In this document: piece by piece, positions 1 through 12,220 of the stretch
How the letters are laid out: each line of letters begins with the position of its first letter
How positions within the stretch are numbered: the first letter of the stretch is position 1
Assembly (NCBI GenBank): GCA_001683735.1
Contig: LUGG01000005.1
Location: 744,001-808,000 of the forward strand
From: Grifola frondosa
Lineage: Eukaryota; Basidiomycota; Agaricomycetes; Polyporales; Grifolaceae
DNA: 64,000 nucleotides
Reading direction: 5' to 3'
Program-made: the position numbers and the translations under genes
Notes under the pieces: generated by a model
Told to the model about the DNA's origin: nothing
What the model saw: the letters and a program-made list of their open reading frames with translations, nothing else
Database searches by the model: none

Positions 1-2723
1 CCCTATCTGTTTCACGCACAAAGCGGAGAAACCAGCTGAAGAACAGCGTCTAATGAATATCTTCAAGCAGGTCGATATGTCGAAGAACTTCTATTTCAGG
101 TGGCGTGTCTTCCTACTGCGTTTTGTTTAATCGCTGAGTGTGAATGCAGCTATACTTATGACTTGACGTCGACCCTTCAACATAACTTGACCCGCATGGG
201 ACTTGCATCCTCTCGCCGTTGGACATTTAATGACCGTTATGCCTGGAACCACCATCTCCTCGTGTCTGCATTCGACAGTACGACGTCACCATCAGCGAAG
301 GCCCATTGGCTCGTTCCTCTCATACATGGCCATGTCGATCAGGCTAGTCAGTGTTCTTCTTTGTCATCTCTCTGCCACAATAATCGACCCGATCTGCAGA
401 GCTCACCGTCCTGGGACGCGTTGTTTTTATTACATTGATTGCTCGCAGATCGCGTCACCATGCTGGTGCCCGTTACTTAAAGCGAGGTGTCAATGACGAG
501 GTGTGTCTTTAATATAGCGCTCCTACTCGTCTCTGACAATCTATAGGGTAACGTCGCGAACGAAGTGGAAACAGAGCAGATCGTCTCTGAAACGTTGACA
601 ACGCCGTTCTACTACCCTGCGCCGAGGGTGTCATCTAATGATGCTCAAGGACGACGGCCCAGCCCCAACTTCACCAGCTACGTTCAGGTATGGCTTATGT
701 TTCCCCGTTGTGATACGAATATATGCATCTCACCTACATGTCACAGTATCGTGGCAGTATTCCTATATACTGGACACAAGAAACGAATAGCATGAGCCCA
801 AAGCCACCCATAGAGAGTTTGTTCTTCTAATTATTGACATTTTCAGGTCGGTGTTGATATTTCACAGTCAGCGTCATGGATCCTTTCTACACTGCTGCAT
901 CGAGGCACTTCGACGATCTATTCAAGCGGTACGGAGCGCCAATCATGATCCTCAACTTGATCAAGAAACGTGAGCCGCAGCCGCGCGAGTCGAAGCTCCT
1001 GGAGGAGTACACGCAATGTGTGCGCTACCTCAACCAATTCTTACCTCGCGATAAAAGGATGGTGTACCGCGCGTGGGACATGTCGCGTGCATATAAGGAG
1101 TAGGTCTATATTCTCATCGAAATTGGTGCTTATATGAATGGCCTTCGAAGGAAGACCCAGGACGTCATCAGCTATTTGGAGGACATTGCGGAGGAGTCCA
1201 TACAGATGACCGGTTTCTTCCACTCTGGCGCCGAGCCGTATTCGCACTTCCTGCAAAACGAGTTCGAGTATGTTTCTCGTTCACGATTGGATAAAGCAGC
1301 ATATTGAATTTTTATATCAGCCATCACGACGACATCATATGGCGGGGCACGATGTCGGTGCAGAACGGCGTCTGTCGGACCAATTGCGTGGACTGTCTCG
1401 ATCGCACAAATGCGGCACAGTTCGTGTTTGGGAAGCGCGCGCTGGGCCATCAGTTGTATGCACTTGGCATTGTCGATAATCCCAACCTTGCGTTCGATTC
1501 CGATGCAGTCAATATGCTCACAGAAATGTATCATGATCATGGAGATAGTGTGCACTAGTCATTCTGACGGAATGGACCATAAGCTCACATTGGTCCTTTA
1601 GGTCTTGCATTGCAATATACTGGGAGTGCCCTGGTAAATCGCGTCGAAACATATCGACGAATGCCCCACTGGAACAGCCATTCACGAGATATCATCGAGA
1701 ACCTCCGGCGGTTTTATGCAAACTCGTTATTAGGTGAGTGCAACCATTACGTAGAGGAGAAATGTCTGGCGTTGACGCACCAATGAAGACGCCGACAAGC
1801 AAACTGCTATCAACCTTTTCCTCGGTATCCAGTCGGACAAAACATCGGTACGGCCTCCTGAGCGAGGAAATTATCAGCGCTGGTTCTTGCAGGAACATCT
1901 TGAACCCGCATATCGTCTCAGTGATTGCGAGCAGGGCATTTTAGAGTTCGTCAATAATCGCGGCGACTATTGGATCGAGTACTACAGGCCACTCCTCTTC
2001 ACTTCTCTCGGGAAGCATTTTGCCTTCTCGATGAACAGCACTCTCAAGCTTCCAGGGTGCGTGTGGGTCTCATCACCAGTATATTTGTTATAACGCCGTA
2101 AGTTTGCAGGAAGACGGCCCGAGATATCAACTATAGCCCTTTTCTGCCACATCACAATTCTTCGTCGCATCACCCAAGGTGCCACGTTATGACTCTCCTT
2201 AGTTATGTGTTACTCAATGCCCACGCAGGTTGATGGATGGCGTGCGTCGGTGGATCGGCTCCAGTCCGTCCCCAGGTTCCCGGAAATCCCATACCGACCG
2301 CACACTAGATGCGAAGTCCAAGAAACCAAAGGTCGCGTCGGAACCCGACTTGTATTCGACCAAGTATATTGCCGCCCAACTCCTGAATCCAATGGTCTCA
2401 GAGGAGGAGGAAGCCGAATACCAAGAGTGACGTCTACGCTCCGCATAGCAGCGTCCCGATCACGCTGACTCCGTTATCTTCCCAGATATATTGATCAGTG
2501 CCAAGAATTGCTGGTAACATCTAACGACGAGGTAGAGCATAACGACATGGAAAAGTATCGATACGCCGTCAGATTAGCTGGCGGAGAAATCGCGGATGAC
2601 CAAGATGTCCAGGACGAGAGCGTTTATGCTGCGTACGTCGAACGCGCAACCCCGCAGAGTTTGCAAGGTGGATACACGGGGACGTTTAACTATGAGAAAT
2701 GGGCGGCGGGAGTTGTGATGTGA
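1..2723 (+). CDS. FIG4: FIG4-type SAC-domain polyphosphoinositide phosphatase (5' end outside window)
   Basis: This is the C-terminal two thirds or more of a SAC-domain phosphatase. The family member FIG4 dephosphorylates PI(3,5)P2 at the 5 position and works on vacuole/endosome membranes in a complex with the Fab1 kinase and Vac14. The sequence shows the FIG4-typical run [20 protein letters not shown] (near 45-95), then [25 protein letters not shown] (near 560), VDPFYTAA (near 875), and the CX5R catalytic motif in [16 protein letters not shown] (near 1380). The C-terminal part carries FYANSL and the conserved stretch with [13 protein letters not shown] (near 1960). The acidic tail ends at the TGA at 2721-2723. 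At least ten short GT-AG introns separate the exons. The first exon continues upstream of the window, so the start is not visible. I saw no frame disruption. Family assignment is firm; the substrate is inferred from the family. Confidence 0.93.
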
Positions 2724-2969
2724 TTCATTGCAACCCAACCCGATGTGTCAGTAACGAGGTCGCTGAAGGGAGTTTTGGGACAGCGCGTAATATATTGTTC
2801 TTGAAATAATATCTTATTGCATCGTCGTTATTCTTTAGAGCGAGGGCGATGGAATTTCCAGTACATGATATTTCCGTGGGCTAAGCTCTGTCGTGGTGCA
2901 TTGGGATGTAGGATGTATGGGGAGATGTGGTTACGAAACCATATTAATGTTATTCGTTAGGCCCGAGTC

Positions 2970-3100
2970 GCAAGGCACCATTGCGGCAGCTCATCCGTCT
3001 CCAACGCCTTTTGCATCTGCTTGATCAATTCCCAGTCCTGGACCATCTCCAGATGCTCTGAATTGAGGTTGCAAGACTGTTGCCCTGCGGTGCTTCCCTC
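2970..3100 (-). pseudogene. Partial duplicate of the 3' end of the adjacent hypothetical gene
   Basis: Read on the minus strand this segment encodes NLNSEHLEMVQDWELIKQMQ followed by KALETDELPQW and a stop. It is nearly identical to the C-terminus of the gene at 3138-3677 (NLNSERLEMAQDWELIKQMQ, then KVLETDELPQW). The two copies are in tandem, offset by about 181 bp. The left copy lacks roughly 48 bp found between the two conserved blocks in the right copy and has no upstream coding part. It is a tandem duplication remnant, or possibly an alternative last exon. Confidence 0.75.
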
Positions 3101-3137
3101 CAACAATCCAATAAACTCTGCGATATTCAGCCTCTAT

Positions 3138-3677
3138 CTATCCAGGTCTCGCATGATACCATTGCGGCAGCTCATCTGTCTCCAGCACCTTTTGCATCTG
3201 CTTGATCAACTCCCAGTCCTGGGCCATCTCCAGACGCTCCGAATTGAGGTTGCCTCCAACTGCGAAGCATGTTGCCAAGTTCATGGATTTCGGATTCCAC
3301 ACTGTTGCCCTACGGCGTTTCCCTCGAGGCAGTTGCATGCCGACCATATTAATAACAGCATCATAAAGTTGATGCTCGGTCTGCGCGTCACTGCTATCAC
3401 CTAATCCATGTCTTTCTCCAAAAGTGAGAAGTTCGTCTGGCGTGAGAGCATAACCAAACACCATCAAAGGTACGTGGGGACGAAGACGGGTAGGAGTGTA
3501 CAGGGGAACCATTGGGAGATCATGCTCTGGAGCTGAAGCATGATCTGTAGTTGAAGAGGAGGCAGCACCGTCACAAAATAGACAACCGCAAGAGCAGATG
3601 CAATGTATTTTCGTTTCTGCGGGTGGTGCAGGTGAAGGCGGAGGCGGAGGCGGAGTAGAAAGCGTAGGTACAGACAT
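3138..3677 (-). CDS. Uncharacterised protein with proline-rich N-terminus and conserved C-terminal half
   Basis: This is an open reading frame of about 179 residues from the ATG at 3677; the frame stays open upstream to 3797, where another ATG gives 219 residues. I chose 3677 because the longer version adds a hydrophobic stretch that looks like 5' UTR. It starts with a poly-proline run (STPPPPPPSPAPP), then a cysteine cluster (HCICSCGCLFC), then a low-complexity spacer. The second half has a more ordered look: VPLMVFGYALTPDELLTFGE, a basic KRRR, ATVWNP and ETDELPQWY at the end. I do not recognise a characterised domain. A second partial copy of its last 35 codons lies just downstream. No introns are evident. 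Confidence 0.6.
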   Translation of the reverse strand: MSVPTLSTPPPPPPSPAPPAETKIHCICSCGCLFCDGAASSSTTDHASAPEHDLPMVPLYTPTRLRPHVPLMVFGYALTPDELLTFGERHGLGDSSDAQTEHQLYDAVINMVGMQLPRGKRRRATVWNPKSMNLATCFAVGGNLNSERLEMAQDWELIKQMQKVLETDELPQWYHARPG

Positions 3678-3797
3678 ATGCGCAGACAGAGACAGGGGTG
3701 GCAGGAATGGCGTGATACACGAGTAGAGCAGTAGAACTTCCCTACGACTGCAAAGTACTCCTACATTCGACACACAATTAGCAATGATTCGCGGCAT

Positions 3798-5079
3798 TAG
3801 AGGACAACAACATACGTATCTGATTAAATTTCTTTGTTGGCAGTGGTAGTGGTACTGAGAGAAGGGTTGTAAGCTAGCACTAGTTCAAGTGGGAGCTTGT
3901 TATAAGGGAAACCGGTGGAGCCTCCCCTATTCGATGCTGCTACAGCTTCCATATCGGGCATACACATTGCCTGATTTGGTATCTGTGCAGTCATTGCAGA
4001 GATTGTGGGTGCAAACTACGATGCACATGCATGGTGGACGAGTAGATGGTATCATCTTCTCTCCACCATAGCCCAGATGTTCTCGTGTTCCCGATCACGG
4101 GTGTAGGGCTGTGTCAGTTTTCTTTCTTCCGAAGAGATAGTCATTGACTCATCTTGTTCTTTACGTCAATGTCAATATCCTAGCTTAAAGCCGTCTTGAA
4201 CGAAGTCAGCGGCTTTTCGTTTCGTCTGCAAGCCTCACCATGTGTCTCTGAAGCGAATGTGCCATGAGAGCTTTGGTACGTGGTGACTGTGCGTGGAATC
4301 TGCGTGGTCGATTTCCAGGAGAGTATTTTCACCGTTCCCATAGCGTCTGTAGGGCTGTGCAAGGCGAGGCCCGAGGACTTCGCTAGTCCCCCTTTATACA
4401 GACCTTGGCGTCAGGAGGTAAGAAGCCGTGAAGCATGCCTCTGAGAGTTTAGCTATTAGGACATGAGTTCAGCAAAAACGTCACAGCGCATGGCCGGCCC
4501 ATCTACTAAGACACCGTTTTACCGGAACAATTGCATCGTTGCGTGCCCTTTAAAAGAGCACGTAATGATGCACTCTTCGTTGAGCTCACTCTTGCCGCAG
4601 CAAGTAAGATAATTCCGTTCAAATTAGAAGATTATGTCAAACCGATCAACTCAGGCTATCGTATTTCCGTCAGTCTTGCTCCGAGGCTTGTGCGCAATTC
4701 ATCTTGGCTTCCCGCCGGCGACTAGTCGATTTATTGTATATGACCTGTTGCTAAGCGATTGCGGAAGGTATGTAATCTGGGATAGCCTGGGATATTAGCT
4801 TGTCGTCAGAGTTTGAAACTAACAAAAATATGAACGAAATACGTACGGAGCGGAATTAATCAATCGGAATAAAAGTATAGACTAGTATCTACTAGCACTG
4901 TGGGCAAGTGGTTTGTGGGTCCCGATGCCGCAACAAGACAACCCGAGCAAGATAGTCGAGATTAGGCGCCCCGATCATTGCGGATTCACCAAACCGGTAT
5001 CCACCTCGGGCGCTAACTCCGGCATACATAATAACATGCTCCTGGCCATGGATGCAGACGTATTCCTTCCTCTCTTCCA
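3798..5079. other. Intergenic, about 1.3 kb
   Basis: Only short open frames with no recognisable protein features lie here. The interval sits between the divergently oriented hypothetical gene (minus) and the Lon gene (plus), so it must hold both promoters. I could not pick out a convincing TATA box, tRNA or repeat in it. Confidence 0.6.
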
Positions 5080-8000
5080 ATGTCTACCTCCATCCTCCCA
5101 CTCTTGCCTCTCCCCCACCCGTTCATCCTCCTTCCAACCGCTCGTCTCACCGTTCCTCTCTCCAAGGCCACCGGTGAAGCTCTCCTCGGACTCTCCCAGC
5201 AATCCGAGAACCAGCCCATTGTCGCTGCAGTCCCCCTCCTTTCTTCAGATCCGCCGACCTTGCACAACTGGGGCACATCTGCCCGCATCGTCCGTCTTGT
5301 GCAACCTCTCGCGCGCAATCCGGACCAGCCTTACCTGCTCACCCTCCACGGCCTCGCGCGTATTCGCGTGCCCGAGTCCGAGCCCCATTTACTTAGCAGC
5401 GATGTATTGATCCAGCGCAAAATAGAATATCCGCAGTCGGAGGGTATCCCCTCCACAGAGGCTGTCATCGCGTTCAAAGCTGCTGCAACGAAGCTCCTGG
5501 CGGGTCTCGCCAAGGATGCCCCTCAACGCTCCAGACGCGACATATACGTCAAGATTTCCCACATGATTGACGAGGTGTCCACACAACGCGCAGCATGGAT
5601 GGCGGATGTGCTGATGGCAGGCCTTAATGCGGACTTCAATGATAAGCTTGGTAAGTCGCATTAACTCCGCAAGGAGTAGTGTGACTAACGCGTACGCTTC
5701 GAGACTTTCTGTCCGCGGCCGAGGCAGAGGACCGTCTGCAGCGCGCGACCGCGCTCTTTGTGAAGCGCGCGTCGATCTCTGAGATGACAAAGAAGATCGC
5801 GCAGAGTGTCGACGAGTCGCTTTCGAAGCAGCAGAAGGAGTTCTTCCTGCGGCAGCAGCTCGCTGCGATCCAGCGCGAGCTCCACAACCTCCATAAATCC
5901 AGTGAGGATGGTAGTGGTAGCAGCGATGTTGTATCGTCTGAGCTGGACGACGATGAGCAAGCGGAGGCTCAGGACATGGCGGAGGTGCGGAACAAGATCG
6001 AGGCGATGGCGCAGGGGAGCGAGGAGCGCAAAATGGCAGTGCGGGAATGGAAGCGGCTAAAACGTATTCCGCAGGGGAGCGTCGAGCATGGCGTTATCCG
6101 AAATTATGTGCGTGGTTCCCCTTTGTTACCTATGTGCGGGGACTGATTAGATCCGTGAGTAGCTGGAATGGCTTACCGCTATTCCTTGGCCATCGTCTTT
6201 CGACGCGGGGACATCCCTGGATAAGTTGCGTGACCGCGCATTCCTCACAAAGGCGCGGCAGCAGCTCGATGCGGATCATTTTGGGTTAGAGAAGATCAAA
6301 AAGCGTCTTATTGAATATTTGGCTGTCGTCCGGCTGAAGGAGCTCAAAGCTGATAGTGAGGCGCACGCTGGCGAAATCATGGAGAATGACGCGAACCAAT
6401 TAGCGGTGGAGAAAGTATCCAAGGCGCTGAATGGGACCGAGCAGGCGCATTCGGACGCCATGCCCAAGTTAGTGCCCGCGAGTCCCATTCCCCATCGGAG
6501 GATTCAGAGGAAGCCGGCCAAAGGACCTATCCTCCTGTTAGTTTCCATCATGTTCTCTTATCAAATTTTACCTAATCTTTGTTTGCACTGTTTGTCAGAT
6601 TCGTTGGCCCCCCAGGAACAGGCAAGACCTCGCTCGGTCAATCAATTGCCCACGCGCTGGACAGGCCGTTCCAGCGCATCTCCCTCGGCGGTGTTCGCGA
6701 TGAAGCGGAAATCAGAGGTCATAGGCGGACATACGTTGCGAGCGGTCCTGGAGCAATTGCCCAGGCCCTCCGGAAGGCAGGTCGACCTGACCCTGTCATT
6801 CTCCTGTATGTTCTCCAAGTTGCTGAATTCTACCTGGAACTTTACACTATTTTCTTCCAGCGACGAAATCGACAAGGTGGGACAGAGCAACTTCCATGGC
6901 GATCCTGCGGCCGCTCTGCTCGAAGTGCTTGACCCTGAGCAGAATCATTCGTTCAACGTATGTTCCACAATCTACTGTTATCTTGCTCAAGGTTTGATCG
7001 CAGTATCCTTTGTCAGGACCATTACATCAACGTGCCTATTGACCTGAGCCAAGTTCTCTTTATTTGCACGTCAAATACGCTCGACACAATATCAGCACCA
7101 TTGTTGGATCGGTGTGAGATTATACAACTTTCTGGTATGCCCTACACATCGCTTCGTGACTCGTCCGGAATTTCACTTACGTGACTTTACTTCTCTAGGA
7201 TATACGTATGACGAGAAAACCCATATCGCGCGTAGATTCCTCCTCCCGAAGCAGCTGCAGGCGAACGGCCTTACTGCCGAGCACGTCACGCTTACCGAAT
7301 CCGCACTCATGCACATCGCAACGTATTACACGCGCGAAGCGGGCGTACGGTCGCTCGAGCGCGCTATTGGTGCAGTTGTGCGGTATAAGGCAGTCGAGTG
7401 GGCGGAACACGCCGATAGTATAGGGATCGACAACGCCGGCGCTGTTCCCAGCTCCAGCGGGATGAAGACAAAAGCATATAACAGTGTGGTCGAGGAGTGC
7501 GAGCTTGAGAAGATCCTGGGCATCGCACGGTGGGACGAGGAGGAGCGGGAGAGAGAAGAGCGGCGTGGCGTTGTGTACGGGCTGGTGGTAACAGGGATGG
7601 GCGAGGGAGGGATTCTGCCTGTGGAGACGATCGCGGTTCCTGGGAGCGGGAAGCTGAAGTTGACAGGGAGCCTTGGGGAGGTTATAAAGGAGAGCGGAGA
7701 GCTTGCGTTGAGTTGGGTGAAGACCCATGCGTATGACCTGTATATCACGAAGTCGAGATCGCAGGATCCGCTGAAGGTGCCGGACCCGATGGACATCCAT
7801 CTACATCTGCCCTCCGGCGCGGTGAAGAAGGACGGGCCTTCTGCCGGTATCGCCATGGTAGGCAGTTTTGCCTATCACCTTAAGTCGCGGTCGCGCTCAT
7901 CGTTTCTGTTGCATACCAGACATGCGCGTTTGTTTCGTTGCTTACAGGTGCTTGCGTGCCCAGCAACATCGCTATGACGGGAGAGGTGCGGTTCACGTTT

Positions 8001-8296
8001 CTCACGCTATTCGGTCGTCTGACATTCATCTGTTTGTAGGTTACTCTGCGCGGCCGTGTTGGTGCAGTCGGCGGGATCAAGGAGAAAGTGTGGGCGCCCA
8101 CAGGGCACACGTCACGAAGGTGATTTTGCCTTGGGCGAACCGCAAAGACGTCGAACATGATGTGCCGCTGGAGATCCGATCGGAGATGCAGTTTGCATTT
8201 GTGCGGACGATCGAGGAGGCACTCGAGGCCGCGTTCGGGAAGGGCGTCCTGAGGTGGAGGAAGCCCAACGTTGTGGTTATGGAAAGCCGGCTGTAA
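5080..8296 (+). CDS. Lon-type ATP-dependent protease, peroxisomal type (C-terminal SRL); one apparent frameshift
   Basis: This is a multi-exon Lon protease. Order: N-terminal substrate domain from [12 protein letters not shown] (5080), a coiled linker with [19 protein letters not shown] (near 5820), AAA+ Walker [10 protein letters not shown] (near 6605), Walker B VILL-DEID across an intron (near 6860), sensor region ending [12 protein letters not shown] (near 7100), then the protease domain with catalytic serine in KKDGPSAG (near 7830) and catalytic lysine in GGIKEK (near 8080). There is no mitochondrial presequence, and the last residues are ESRL, a type-1 peroxisome targeting signal, which points to the LonP2/Pln class that removes damaged peroxisomal matrix proteins. 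Introns are consistent with GT-AG at 5651-5703, 6108-6162, 7858-7919 and others. Directly after GGIKEKV, near 8090, the frame jumps by one base (one base missing) into the conserved [13 protein letters not shown] segment. Without that base the protein would lose its last 60 or so residues and the SRL. Confidence 0.92.
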
Positions 8297-8613
8297 TTGT
8301 CGTGCTTGTTAACGCCTGTCACTGCGCGTATGTTTTTCGTGCATTTCACCCATCGACATAGGTCGACGTGATGTGTATTCTGGCACAAACTGACTACTGA
8401 TGTTCTTCAATGTTGTAGTATACGCTCATTCACGATACCCACATACACTCTTCGGTCTTTTGAAGCTCATAGAATTACCATGAACAATATTTTTCTAGAG
8501 ACCATGATGTTACTGATCCCACCCCTACAAATGTGAAGTACTCGTACACTCCGAGGCTGCAACGTCAGGACGCTAATTCGATACGACTCTGGATATATAT
8601 ATTCTTTATGCAT
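8297..8613. other. Convergent 3' intergenic region
   Basis: This 317-bp space separates the 3' ends of the Lon gene (plus) and the GH3 gene (minus). It is AT-rich and holds no gene I can see; it presumably contains both 3' UTRs and polyadenylation sites. Confidence 0.6.
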
Positions 8614-10672
8614 TCAAGCAGTACCCTGGACAAGACCTTTCTTGACCGGCACCTTTCCTCTAGCGACTTCCTTGCCAAATATCACCGCTGTGGCAGCCTC
8701 CAAAGCGGGAACGGTGAATTCGTACGTAGCCAGGCAAGGCGCATTCACGTCCTCCAAGGTGAGCAGATCATATGGCGCGCACGTGCTCACCAAGACTACC
8801 TTGGTCGAGCTTGCAACACTAGACAACATTGCCACGACCTTTCGGAGGTAAGCAATCTGCCACGCGCCCCGATCGAACCCGTTCCGTGTGGCGAAGATTA
8901 TCGAAGAAGCCGAACGTGCGCTGTCCTTCAGGGCCTCTGAGATTTCGTCGTTTGGTGCATAAACAACATGCTGGACTGGGGCATGCTGCGCAACGGATGC
9001 AGCAAAGGCCTGGTATGATGGACCGGCGGTGTTTTGTAGCCTCCCCTCCTCATCCCGTAGGTTCCCCTCTGCGTCATCGACAGCGGGATTGATGCTCTCC
9101 ATACGAGGTGTGAACAGAATAGTGGAATTTCCTTTACTGAGCGGAAGCACGCCGGGTTTATCGCGAATTAGAGACACAGCTGCCGCGTAGGCTCGGCGGC
9201 TGAGCAATTTGTGCTCCATCTTCAATCGCGCGACCTGTTCCACGTCCAAAGTGCCCAGAACGTCCTCCCAAGTCCCTGCGAACGCGTCTTTCAATGCGCC
9301 AATCCTACGGCTGCTCGTTACAAGTGCGTTTATGGAAATCCGGCTGTTTTCCACGGCAGCGTACGCCTCGTTCAGAGCCCCGACTTGGCGGTCGAAGCGA
9401 TGGCAGATCATGATAATGTCTGCACCCGCCTGAAGGCTGAAGAAGGCACCTCCTTCCGACCCGTATCTCCCTGCGACCGCCTCCATCTCCAGACAATCTG
9501 TGACGATGACGCCTCTGAAGCCCATCTCTTCCCGCAACAAGTTGCTGGCGATCACCTTCGAAAGCGAACATGGCATATCGTCGCCTGTGACCCACGGAAG
9601 CGCCATATGCCCCGTCATGATGGTCGCGATACCGGCGTCCACGAGTGCTTGGAATGGGACGAGCTCTGTCGCTGCCAGCTTTTCCTTACTCGTTATGATG
9701 CGAGGCAGGCCGACATGTGAGTCGACGTGTGTGTTTCCATGTCCAGGGAAGTGCTTGGCTGAGGGAGCAACCTTTGCTGAAGTGAGCCCTTTGCTGACTG
9801 CCTTGACATAGCGTGCCACCTCCAACGGGTCTGCGATATGGCAACTTAGTTGTAAATACTTGCTTGTGACTGTTGCATTGCGCACCGTCTCCAAAAGAGC
9901 GGACACCTATAACTGGATTCCTTGGGTCGGAATTGACGTCTGCAACGGGGCTGTAACTACAGCAGTCGGTCAGATGAGTATGCGTAGATGAAGAAAGTGC
10001 CAGGTGGTCTCACGCCCAGTTGATTCCTGCAAGGCGCATCTCCTTGCCAGTTGCAGCGGAAACCTCTTCCACTAACTCGGGAGAGCCGGTCGCTGCAAGG
10101 GCCATTGCACCGGGACTGGAGAGAATAAATGTCAATCAGTCTGAAGTGCAATGTGAATTCTCATGTTACAATTGCGTTCCCGCGGATGTTGAACTGAAAG
10201 CGGAAACCAGCCCTATAGAGAAGTATGAGTCAACATCAGCGATATTACGCGTGCATACCATTCTCTTGATCTATGCCGATCATAAGAGGCTTGGAATGGC
10301 CGGATTCTTCGGCAATGAGTTGAAGTTGGCGAACGAGATCATGAACCTGCGAGATGCCTGGACAGTTGCGTCATCATTGTAGATACCGACTGCGATTGCT
10401 ACTCCAATGATAGCACACTTTGCACGTTCCGCTTCATCAAGATCACATTTCTGTTGTCAAAGTGATAGCACGGTTCAGGATGAATGTCAATATGAGCAAT
10501 AAAATCATACCCGAGGTAATAGTCGCGGATGAGCGTCCTGATATCGTCACTCACTTCATAGCCATGGAAACCGAAGACAAAATGCTGCCACATTTCAATA
10601 AAAGACTTGGACATATTTCAAACCGCTTACTTGACCTATTTCACGCTTGAGCTGTTCTGCGAGTTCAGCCAT
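8614..10672 (-). CDS. Glycoside hydrolase family 3, NagZ-like beta-N-acetylhexosaminidase
   Basis: This is an intracellular-type GH3 enzyme expected to release N-acetylglucosamine from short amino-sugar chains, for instance in chitin turnover. The start is the ATG at 10672 giving MAELAEQLKREIGQ, spliced to HFVFGFHGYEVSDDIRTLI and NVILMKRN, then PLMIGIDQENG (near 10290), the stretch GKEMRLAGINWA (near 10040) and PVADVNSDPRNPVIG (near 9930). The long last exon has the NagZ signature KHFPGHGNTHVDSH, with the His general acid/base, and the nucleophile aspartate in GVIVTDCLEMEA. A C-terminal region of about 230 residues follows. No signal peptide is seen, in keeping with a cytosolic role. An alternative in-frame ATG lies at 10735. 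It is transcribed away from the gene at 10906, with about 230 bp between the two starts. Confidence 0.9.
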
Positions 10673-10905
10673 TCGGACTTCAAGGCCAGTGCCACAATGA
10701 TGTTCAGATGCCACAGACTCTGCCAGGAAGATCATCGCTATTGATCGGGTAGTGATCGGATGATAAGCGCTTTATCACGTGGCACATTCGGGAACGACGC
10801 CGCGACTTCGAAAGTTGAAGCTTTGCACAGCTTCAGTTCGTTCTTACCTGGATATCTATCTGAAGGAGACATTGGCGAAGTTTGCCACTGCACAAATTTT
10901 CGCGA
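10673..10905. promoter_or_regulatory. Short divergent promoter between GH3 and the uncharacterised gene
   Basis: The two start codons face away from each other with only about 230 bp between them, so the promoters must overlap. No clear TATA box is visible. This is inferred from gene layout alone. Confidence 0.5.
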
Positions 10906-12220
10906 ATGGCTGGCGAGACGGAACACAATACAGAAGAGGTGAGAAGATATCAATTCGTCATCTGCTATCGGAACATGTTCACCATGGTATGCTGTTTTTA
11001 AGGATCGCCAAACCCCGAAGAGACGGCGACTTATGCCGGCTGCTGATGGTTTCGATGCAAAAAGATCATCAAACAAAGTGACTGGTCCTAAATTCGTCTC
11101 CGCCTTCGCTCAACCTTCGTCTTCTCATGCGAAATCTCCATCGAAGGCGCTCCGCCGCCCTATGCATGTCCCTAAATTTGAAGTTGCACAAATCGCTAGC
11201 ACATCTGAACCTGTGAAGCATCAAGCGCAAACTTTGCGGGTGTTGAAGCCCCCCATTATTGCCTTTCCTCGCGCAGAGCCGAGCGCGCTACAAAGTCCGA
11301 CCAAGAAAGTGTCTTCTCTAATTTCGCATCCACCTATTCTGGCCGCTCCTCGAGACATTTCGCTTCATTCGGTAACGAGGATACCGAAGTTCCAGCCGGC
11401 ACCCTCGACTCCGCCGCGCGTGCACAAGACACTCCCTCTTCACGATCTAGCTCCTCCACCTCCTTTAACAGATACATCTTCTCCCGACACCAGAGAACTG
11501 AAGACCATTTCCACGACCAGGGTTGCGTTGGTGACGGATCCCTGTTCCGAAGGTGGGCCAGCCGAGTTGCTCTCTATATTCTTGCAACAACACGGTCATG
11601 GCTTCACCGACCCTATCGACCGCGAACTGCAGCGTGGTTTGGGACAAAGCCCAGAGAAGGCGTCCAAGTCAAAGAGGCCTAAGTACGTCAGGTGAGAGTT
11701 GGGCATGACGTGTGACGCGGATAGCTCTTCTGATAACGTGGATGGCAGAGGTGGCTTAGCGGAACGCACGGCGGCTCGTTTCACCCAGTGTCAAACAGCG
11801 CTTACGTTGTGGCAGAAGGATATGGAGGCGAATCTATCTAGACCGGTAGTTCCGGACTTGCGTTTGCGGGTCGTTTGCGTACTACAATCACCCGCAGAGA
11901 TCAGCCATTATCGTTCGTCACGCATGCCTCGAACTTGTCTGGTTCAATGCACTATCGTGTCGGCAGATGATGGAAACGAAATTACGGTGGCGCTAGATTT
12001 TGGCCCTTCTTCGGTACGAGGCAACAAGATAGAGGACCTTCAACCAGGCCGGGAGGTCGATATTTGGCATCCATGGCATACCCTCGACAGTGATGCAGAC
12101 CAATTCAATTATGACACGACTCACAAGATAGTTGCCGATGGACCAGCCATTCCTCACACTGACCTGGAACCGCGGAAATGCAGTCATATGATATTCAGCT
12201 CTCGTTTTCGGATTGTTTAG
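10906..12220 (+). CDS. Uncharacterised protein, about 397 aa, with an N-terminal basic (NLS-like) motif
   Basis: My model has three exons: 10906-10938 (MAGETEHNTEE), 11003-11691 and 11749-12220. The joins are GT-AG, in phase, and add up to a whole number of codons (398 with the stop). Exon 2 begins with TPKRRRL, a likely monopartite nuclear localisation signal, and continues as a long proline- and serine-rich, probably disordered region. The C-terminal 150 residues are different in character: VVPDLRLRVVCVLQ, then a beta-rich stretch with CTIVSADDGNEITVALDFG, and REVDIWHPWHTLD. This would fit an OB-like or other small beta fold, but I do not recognise the family. Function unknown; nuclear location is only inferred from the basic motif. 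Confidence 0.65.
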
